From contig NC_008942.1 of the NCBI RefSeq assembly GCF_000015765.1, forward strand, positions 883,921 through 947,920: a stretch of DNA of 64,000 nucleotides. Reading direction: 5' to 3'. Source of the DNA: Methanocorpusculum labreanum Z. GTDB taxonomy: Archaea; Halobacteriota; Methanomicrobia; Methanomicrobiales; Methanocorpusculaceae. A program made the translations under genes and the position numbers. Positions 59,078-64,000 of this stretch are shown piece after piece. Numbering within the stretch: position 1 is the first letter of the stretch; every line of letters starts with the position of its first letter. The notes beneath the pieces are model-generated. The model was not told the DNA's origin. It was given only the letters and a program-made list of their open reading frames with translations, and did not search any database.

Positions 59078-59608
59078 TTATTCTTTTTTCTTCGCTACGG
59101 CCACTTTTGCGTGACGAAGCACCTTGTCGCGGATCATGTATCCGGGAACGGCGACGTCGATGATCGCACCCTCGGGAGCGTCTGCGGGGATGCAGGCGAC
59201 CGCTTCATGGAATGCGGGGTCGAATGTTGTTCCCGTGATTTTCATTGGTTCGATGCCGTTTCTCGAAAGGATGGAGAGATACAGTTTGTGGATCTGCTCT
59301 AATCCGTCACGAAGATTTTCGTCATCGCTTTTCAGAGCACGTTCGAAGTTGTCGAGGACGTCGATGATGTCAAGCGCAAACTTCTCGTTTGCATATCTGA
59401 CAGCACTTTCCTGATCGCGTTTGGCACGCTTCTTGTAATTTTCGAATTCGGCTGCGAGACGAAGATGTTTGTCATTGAGTTCATCGTATTTTTTTGTGAG
59501 TTCGTCAACAACAGTGGTTTCAGGAACGGGATTCTCATCCGGGTTTTGGGTTTCTGCCTTCGAAGCGTCAACGTTTTTGACCTCCGCAGGCTCGGTGTGT
59601 TTGTCCAT
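59078..59608 (-). CDS. grpE: Nucleotide exchange factor GrpE
   Basis: 176 residues from the ATG at 59608 (DKHTEPAEVKNVDASKAETQ), preceded by AGGAAAAG. The acidic N-terminal region is followed by the long coiled coil (LTKKYDELNDKHLRLAAEFE, NYKKRAKRDQES) and the C-terminal beta domain (GTTFDPAFHEAV, GYMIRDKVLRHAKVAVAK). It releases ADP from DnaK. Stops 15 bases before dnaK. Confidence 0.95.
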   Translation of the reverse strand: MDKHTEPAEVKNVDASKAETQNPDENPVPETTVVDELTKKYDELNDKHLRLAAEFENYKKRAKRDQESAVRYANEKFALDIIDVLDNFERALKSDDENLRDGLEQIHKLYLSILSRNGIEPMKITGTTFDPAFHEAVACIPADAPEGAIIDVAVPGYMIRDKVLRHAKVAVAKKKE

Positions 59609-59652
59609 GGCTTTTCCTGTTTCGCTTGTTGCACATATTTGTTGTATTGCAG

Positions 59653-59665
59653 TTCTATATATTTG
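59653..59665 (-). promoter_or_regulatory. TATA box of the grpE-dnaK-dnaJ operon
   Basis: Minus strand AAATATATAG, about 50 bases before the grpE ATG. With the usual spacing the transcript begins near 59632, leaving a leader of about 24 bases that holds the AGGAAAAG ribosome site. Confidence 0.65.
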
Positions 59666-59916
59666 TTTTGTTTGCACACCCATATATCAGCAGAAGTACC
59701 CACTATCAGAGAGAATCCCGAAGATTCAAGAGAAAAAGGCGCGTTGAGATGAAAAAATGAACCGGAAATGAAATTATCCGTTTTCCTTCGGATATCGGGG
59801 CCTGAACGGATTAGACTCTTTACAGAGTTCATACCTTTTGGGATACTATAGACTGATAAACTAATTCCAATGGGATTTGTCCGGGAACACAGTTAAAAAA
59901 AGTAGATTTTCTGTTC

Positions 59917-60600
59917 TTACTCGAACAGATTTGCAAGATACTTCGATCCCCAGCAATACAGGAACGGCATGATGAAGATCAGAAGGATCCAGCCGATGAT
60001 CGGGATCATCAAGCAGACGAGAATGATCGCACCAAAGATGAACCAGAAGAGGATGAGCGAAAGGATGTACTTGAGCCAGCCGGCTTTGCTGATCATTCTG
60101 AATATTTCTCCGAACCTGAACGCAGCGCCGAATCCGTTTCGCGCAAAGTTCACCACGGCCGGTTTTGCAAACAGAGCGAACAGGAATGCCACGATGATGC
60201 AGAGTATGATCAGACCGAACATAAGGGCAAAACCCGCACCAGTTGTAACTACTGGCATGACCTGAGACATAGGAGACATTGACGACATCGGCGTTATTGT
60301 AGCAACCGAACTTACGGTAAACATGCCGACTGAGACTAGAACGATCAAAATGATCGGAATGATCATGTAGATGAGACCGATGATCAGTGCAAGAAGTCCG
60401 TCGACGAAGGACTTACCCATATTGTTGAGATCCGGATCACCGCCACGCAGTACTTTGACGTACGCTCCGTAGACGATCCAGTTGACGATCGGGATGATGT
60501 TCAGGATCGAGAGGATCAGCCAGGTCCCGATATTGCCCCCGAGTTTTTCCTTTGTAAACCCGAAAGACGCGGTTAAATTTTCTCCAATTCCTATTGACAT
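59917..60600 (-). CDS. DUF4013 membrane protein
   Basis: 227 residues, six or so helices. The start SIGIGENLTASFGFTKEKLG and the internal GKSFVDGLLALIIGLIYMII, WLKYILSLILFWFIFGAIIL and SKYLANLFE end are DUF4013 patterns. Function unknown. About 45% or more identical by eye to the next gene (60715), with the same start and end, so they are tandem duplicates. T-rich sequence (59893-59902 on its strand) after the stop may terminate it. Confidence 0.85.
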   Translation of the reverse strand: MSIGIGENLTASFGFTKEKLGGNIGTWLILSILNIIPIVNWIVYGAYVKVLRGGDPDLNNMGKSFVDGLLALIIGLIYMIIPIILIVLVSVGMFTVSSVATITPMSSMSPMSQVMPVVTTGAGFALMFGLIILCIIVAFLFALFAKPAVVNFARNGFGAAFRFGEIFRMISKAGWLKYILSLILFWFIFGAIILVCLMIPIIGWILLIFIMPFLYCWGSKYLANLFE

Positions 60601-60639
60601 AATAATTCCCTCTCATGAATGAGATAGATACATGAAGGA

Positions 60640-60656
60640 TGCAGTGATATAAAACA
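60640..60656 (-). promoter_or_regulatory. TATA box of the 60600 DUF4013 gene
   Basis: Minus strand GTTTTATATCA about 45-55 bases before the ATG, with GAGAGGGA as ribosome site close to the start. Each DUF4013 duplicate therefore seems to have its own promoter. Confidence 0.6.
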
Positions 60657-60714
60657 ATTCGCGTCTGGAACTGAGCACGTCACTAATAAAAAAAGAAAAA
60701 AAATGTTTGGTATC

Positions 60715-61344
60715 TTACTCGAACAGGTTTGCCCAGAACTTGCTGCCCCAAACGATAAGGAACGGATAGATGATGATCATGATGATCCAGCCGACGAATG
60801 GAATCGCGCCAAGAAGACCGATGATACCAAAGATAATACCGAGAATGATGATGGATAAGATGTACTTAAGCCAGCCGGCTTTGCCGATCATTGCAAAGAG
60901 CTGACCGAATTTGAAGGCATCACCAAATCCACCGCGGGCAAAGCTGACGATTGCCGGAGTCATAATCAGACCGAACAGGATGTAGAGGATGATGCAGAGA
61001 ATAAGAACGCCGATTCCAAGACCTGCCATAAGAGCCTGAGGTCCGCCTAAACCGGCTGCAAAGATTGCGCCCCCTCCAAGAATCAGTAAGACGATGGTCG
61101 GGATGAGCATGTAGAGGAAAACGATGATGAGGATGAGAAGACCGTCAACAAACGATTTGCCGATGTTTTCTACTTTCGGGTCCTCGCCGCGGTATACCTT
61201 CAGATAGGTACCCATTGCGATGAAGTTGACGATCGGGATAATGGTCAGGATGATCAGAAGGATCCAGTTCCCAATACTCCCAAAGAGTTTATCTTTTGCA
61301 TAACCAAAAGATCCGGATAAATTTTCTCCAATTCCAATTGACAT
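60715..61344 (-). CDS. DUF4013 membrane protein, tandem paralogue
   Basis: 209 residues. Start SIGIGENLSGSFGYAKDKLF, middle GKSFVDGLLILIIVFLYMLI and GWLKYILSIIILGIIFGIIG, end GSKFWANLFE. Shorter central loop than the 59917 copy. Strong ribosome site AAGGAGATGG. Its stop is followed on the minus strand by TTTTTTTTCTTTTTTT (about 60686-60706), a T-run terminator. Confidence 0.85.
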   Translation of the reverse strand: MSIGIGENLSGSFGYAKDKLFGSIGNWILLIILTIIPIVNFIAMGTYLKVYRGEDPKVENIGKSFVDGLLILIIVFLYMLIPTIVLLILGGGAIFAAGLGGPQALMAGLGIGVLILCIILYILFGLIMTPAIVSFARGGFGDAFKFGQLFAMIGKAGWLKYILSIIILGIIFGIIGLLGAIPFVGWIIMIIIYPFLIVWGSKFWANLFE

Positions 61345-61744
61345 AATAATACCATCTCCTTTTTTGAGATAGTTTATAGAAGAACTTTCTACTATATAAA
61401 GTCACTCTTAACGTATCTAAAATGTTAAACAATATGCCTGGATTTTTCAACGTGAAAGGGTAAATTGAGCCCGAAATGAGGGAATTGTACATGAGAATAC
61501 ACTGCGAAACTGGTTAGGTTTACGAACAATGCAGAAAACGCGCTTTGGTATGATCCAAGGATACTGGTAAAAACCTAGCAAAATGCCCGGTTTCTCCCGT
61601 TCACGCGCCAATGAACTGGATTAAGATCATTGAAAATACTTAGGCAGGACGTCGAAACGAAAAACAACATACTGCAAAAAAATGATGCCGGCAGAATGGG
61701 GAAAACACCCCATCTGCTTTATGAAAAGAAAAGGAAAAATTCTC
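61345..61744. other. Intergenic region with promoter of the DUF4013 gene
   Basis: Minus strand CTTTATATAG at about 61394-61404 is a good TATA box for the 61344 gene, about 55 bases upstream. The rest (61420-61740) shows nothing I can assign. Confidence 0.55.
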
Positions 61745-62038
61745 TTAGCTTGTCAGGTGCTTGGCCCAGAGTTCGTTGTTCTCTTTGATTGCCTTATAGG
61801 TCAGATAAAGAGCAACAATCCAGACGATGATCGCAATGATACCGGGGATGATAAGAAATGCTAAAAATGCACAGATGAGCTCTATGATGAAGAGAGCGAT
61901 TCCAAGTCCTACGCGTCCTGCATATGCAAGTCCGATGCCTCCAAGGAAGAACCAGAGGACAATTCCCAGAATCATACTTTTTTCGCCGGTGACAACTTTC
62001 CCGTAGGAGGTGGTCGGCAGTCCGTTTTCGTTAGCCAT
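61745..62038 (-). CDS. TM2-domain-like small membrane protein
   Basis: 97 residues from the ATG at 62038, with AAGGAGTT upstream. After a polar start (ANENGLPTTSYGKVVTGEKS) come hydrophobic helices LGIVLWFFLGGIGLAYAGR and the IALFIIELICAFLAFLIIPG region, the G-x-G-L-x-Y/H-x-F/A-G-R turn of TM2-like proteins, and IVALYLTYKAIKENNELW. Function unknown. On the same strand as the DUF4013 pair but with its own promoter region. Confidence 0.7.
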   Translation of the reverse strand: MANENGLPTTSYGKVVTGEKSMILGIVLWFFLGGIGLAYAGRVGLGIALFIIELICAFLAFLIIPGIIAIIVWIVALYLTYKAIKENNELWAKHLTS

Positions 62039-62353
62039 AATTAGTAACTCCTTGCCGTTCAATCAAAAGGATTGATTTTCAGACAGGCGTATATTACGCA
62101 TACTGGAATATAAATTTATCCGAAATGACCTAAGAAGAAGCGAAATTCCGGCAGTATTTCAACTCATTTTAAACGGATTATGATCTCAAGCTCTATGTTC
62201 CGGCAAAAAATCGCGGCGCAGGGTATAAATTACTGATACACTTATTAATATAGATGCAGGCATCATCCACGACGTATGAGTCTGTACAAAATCATGTGTG
62301 GAGATAAAGTGATAATTTATCATGAGAAATAAGAACAACCTCAGGGGTGCAGC

Positions 62354-62893
62354 GTGAGTAACGTTTTTCCCGCAATACTCGCAGGTGTTGCTGCATTCAT
62401 CATCTATCTGGTACTTTCTGCAGGCTCGGCGACGCCGGGCGACGGGATACTTATCTGGTCATCTGCCGAACTCGTCATTGGACTAATTCTTTCGATTATA
62501 ACCGGGTTGATATGCCGGAAACTCTGGAATGGAAAAAGCTATAGAATGGCAAACCCGCTTCGCTGGCTCCTTTTAATCGTCTATATCATTCCGTTTCTAA
62601 TCGAACTTATTATTGCAAATCTGACTGTGGCTTCCAAGATTATCACCGGCAGAAACATCAGACCCGGGATCGTGAAACTCACGCCCGGTATGAAAACCGA
62701 CGGAGGAGCGCTGCTTCTTTCGGCATCCATCACCTACCAGCCGGGAACGGCCACGGTGGACGTGAACGATGAGACCCGGGAGCTCTATGTTCACTGTCTC
62801 GATGCCGGCGAAGACGCAAAAGGCGTCATGCCTGCAGATAAGATATTTGCAAAGATCAATCTCGCCAAATGGATCAGGAGGATCACCGAATGA
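62354..62893 (+). CDS. Na+/H+ antiporter subunit E (MnhE/MrpE-like)
   Basis: 179 residues, start GTG 62354 with CAGGGGTG before it. Membrane helices in the first 90 residues, then ASKIITGRNIRPGIVKLTPG and the soluble part ALLLSASITYQPGTATVDVN with LYVHCLDA, all typical of MnhE. First gene of a cluster E-F-G-DUF4040-B overlapping by ATGA at each junction. In methanogens such Mrp-type modules couple ion gradients, alone or with hydrogenase-like complexes. Confidence 0.9.
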   Translation: MSNVFPAILAGVAAFIIYLVLSAGSATPGDGILIWSSAELVIGLILSIITGLICRKLWNGKSYRMANPLRWLLLIVYIIPFLIELIIANLTVASKIITGRNIRPGIVKLTPGMKTDGGALLLSASITYQPGTATVDVNDETRELYVHCLDAGEDAKGVMPADKIFAKINLAKWIRRITE

Positions 62894-63150
62894 ACGATAT
62901 ATTCATGGTCGCGGCGATCATCTTCGTACTTCTGATCTTTGCCTGCGGGGTTCGGATCTGGCGCGGCCCGACGAATGCCGACCGTATGCTCGCACTTGAA
63001 GTGATCAACATTCTCGTCGTCACTATCATGATCACCCTCTCGTTGTGGTTCGAGCAGCCGGTGTTCATCGATGTGGCTATCGTCTATGCTCTTCTCTCCT
63101 TTGTTGGAACACTCTACGTCGCAAAACTCATCATGGGGGAACTCAGATGA
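62890..63150 (+). CDS. Antiporter subunit F (MnhF/MrpF-like)
   Basis: 86 residues with three helices. The motif FACGVRIWRGPTNADRMLAL is the MnhF signature (RGPT-x-DR), and VFIDVAIVYALLSFVGTLYV is the third helix. Starts in the MnhE stop (ATGA) and overlaps MnhG by four bases. Confidence 0.92.
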   Translation: MNDIFMVAAIIFVLLIFACGVRIWRGPTNADRMLALEVINILVVTIMITLSLWFEQPVFIDVAIVYALLSFVGTLYVAKLIMGELR

Positions 63151-63521
63151 TCGATATAATCGTAACCGTGTGTGTGGTGATCTCGCTCATATTCTGTATT
63201 CTCGGGGTTATCGGCCTTTTCAGGTTCCCTGACTTTTATACACGCATCCATGCCGCCGGACTGGTCAGCAGTCTCGGTTTCCTCTTCATGGGGGCCGCTG
63301 TCCTTACTTACGCCGTAGGTCTCCTGCTTGCAGGAGATGAAGCCTGGCTCAACTTCAGCACGCATCTCGTTCTGGCATTACTCGTCGTGGTTATCACAGG
63401 AACTACAGCCACCCACGCGATCGCCCGTAGTGCATACAGGTCTGGAAATATGCCGATCGCAAAAACCGATGCCCTCAAAGCGGATGAACCGAAAATGAAA
63501 CGTCGGGAGGAAAGAAAATGA
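63147..63521 (+). CDS. Antiporter subunit G (MnhG/MrpG-like)
   Basis: 124 residues. IGLFRFPDFYTRIHAAGLVS is the MnhG signature, with the last helix LVVVITGTTATHAIARSAYR and a basic tail. Overlaps both neighbours by four bases. Confidence 0.92.
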   Translation: MIDIIVTVCVVISLIFCILGVIGLFRFPDFYTRIHAAGLVSSLGFLFMGAAVLTYAVGLLLAGDEAWLNFSTHLVLALLVVVITGTTATHAIARSAYRSGNMPIAKTDALKADEPKMKRREERK

Positions 63522-63790
63522 TCGAACTGTTTCCGGAAAGCTATGTGGTTTTGCACCTTCTCTTCCTCGCTGCAATCCTCTTCTGCGCAGTGACGGTGTT
63601 TTTCCTGAAGGATCTGATTGCGGCGGCGATCGCCTTTTCAGCATTCAGCTTCCTTCTCGCTCTCGAGTTCTTCCTTCTGCAGGCCCCAGATGTGGCGATC
63701 GCAGAAGCGAGTATCGGGGCTGGAATTTCTACAGCGATCATGATGATCGCCATACGCGGAACGAAACGTAAGGAGGGTGATGAGGAATGA
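63518..63790 (+). CDS. DUF4040/MbhD-like antiporter subunit
   Basis: 90 residues, three helices. LKDLIAAAIAFSAFSFLLAL and APDVAIAEASIGAGISTAIM (PDVA-x-x-EA) mark the DUF4040 family, the small subunit equivalent to the C-terminal part of MrpA or MbhD. Overlaps the next gene by ATGA. Confidence 0.88.
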   Translation: MIELFPESYVVLHLLFLAAILFCAVTVFFLKDLIAAAIAFSAFSFLLALEFFLLQAPDVAIAEASIGAGISTAIMMIAIRGTKRKEGDEE

Positions 63791-64000
63791 AAGACACAGG
63801 CGCAATCTTCCAGCCAAAATTTGCGATCGTTCTGATCGTTCTTGTAACGATCATCTTCCTTCTGCCGGCATTCGGTCTGACCTTCGGCGATCCGGCAGCC
63901 ACGATGACTGATCAGTATTATATCGACAACTCGCAGACGGAGACCGGAGCGAACAACGTTGTCGCCGCGGTCGTCTTCGACTTCCGTGGATTCGATACGC
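63787..64000 (+). CDS. MnhB/MbhE-like antiporter subunit, N-terminal part (runs off window)
   Basis: 71 codons to the window edge. One N-terminal helix (IVLIVLVTIIFLLPAFG) and an outer segment ending TGANNVVAAVVFDFRGFDT, which matches the start of MbhE/MnhB-like subunits (N-V-V-x-A-I/V-x-x-D-F/Y-R-G-x-D-T). The rest of the operon presumably follows. Confidence 0.8.
   Translation, partial: MKDTGAIFQPKFAIVLIVLVTIIFLLPAFGLTFGDPAATMTDQYYIDNSQTETGANNVVAAVVFDFRGFDT

Overview
The window reads as a chromosomal segment of a methanogen-like euryarchaeon, most likely Methanomicrobiales and possibly close to Methanocorpusculum. That placement is inferred from gene content, not from a database search. 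Archaeal hallmarks are the pantoate kinase/phosphopantothenate synthetase route to CoA, NMD3, a Taw2/Trm5-like tRNA enzyme, an RFC small-subunit paralogue, diphthine-ammonia ligase, an archaeal riboflavin reductase, DUF424/DUF555/DUF2070/DUF4013 families, a MnhEFG-type antiporter and TATA-box promoters. Bacterial-type additions are UvrB, UvrC and grpE-dnaK-dnaJ.

Layout. 1-12.7 kb: surface-polysaccharide locus (Wzx-like flippase, multi-TM protein, GT4 and GT2 glycosyltransferases, UDP-glucuronate epimerase, GalU, Ugd, an FAD protein), AT-rich in places and with a decayed patch at 3.5-4.4 kb. 12.7-18.9 kb: accessory region with small ribbon-helix-helix and other unknown proteins, a candidate virus- or plasmid-like cassette and many repeats. 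19-25.5 kb: Fic protein, sugar epimerase, UvrB, DUF4013 and a YhaM-like HD protein. 26.4-27.3 kb: repeats. 27.3-36.8 kb: a tightly packed minus-strand run DUF424-NMD3-Taw2-CoaBC-PoK-PPS-RfcS2-DJ-1-TPR-BrxD-like ATPase. 36.9-44.5 kb: a compact AT-rich island that looks like defence: a PD-(D/E)XK nuclease-like protein, MntA with a broken HepT, a DnaQ-family exonuclease and a large reverse transcriptase fused to a nitrilase-like domain (DRT type 1-like). 45-64 kb: mostly housekeeping (DUF555, PfkB kinase, Dph6, DUF2070, UvrC, riboflavin reductase, EF-Tu-like protein, PurH, Hsp70 operon, DUF4013/TM2-like membrane proteins, Mnh/Mrp operon running off the end).

The two most unusual signals are (1) the archaeal reverse transcriptase-nitrilase gene ending 9 bp from a convergent DEDDh exonuclease, in an island of other nuclease/toxin genes, and (2) three families of intergenic repeats. 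Family B consists of short perfect hairpins whose constant outer bases (GCAA...TTGC or GAGTGAA...TTCACTC) enclose stem bases that differ from copy to copy but always still pair. They occur singly or in arrays of up to six. One B unit sits at the apex of a second hairpin family (A), whose stems also covary and are often followed by a T-run. Family C is a roughly 200-bp repeat present in direct and inverted copies.

Pseudogenes or decayed genes seen: HepT-like HEPN toxin, 5-formyltetrahydrofolate cyclo-ligase, and two unidentified remnants near 3.7-4.3 kb. No tRNA, rRNA or CRISPR array was recognised.
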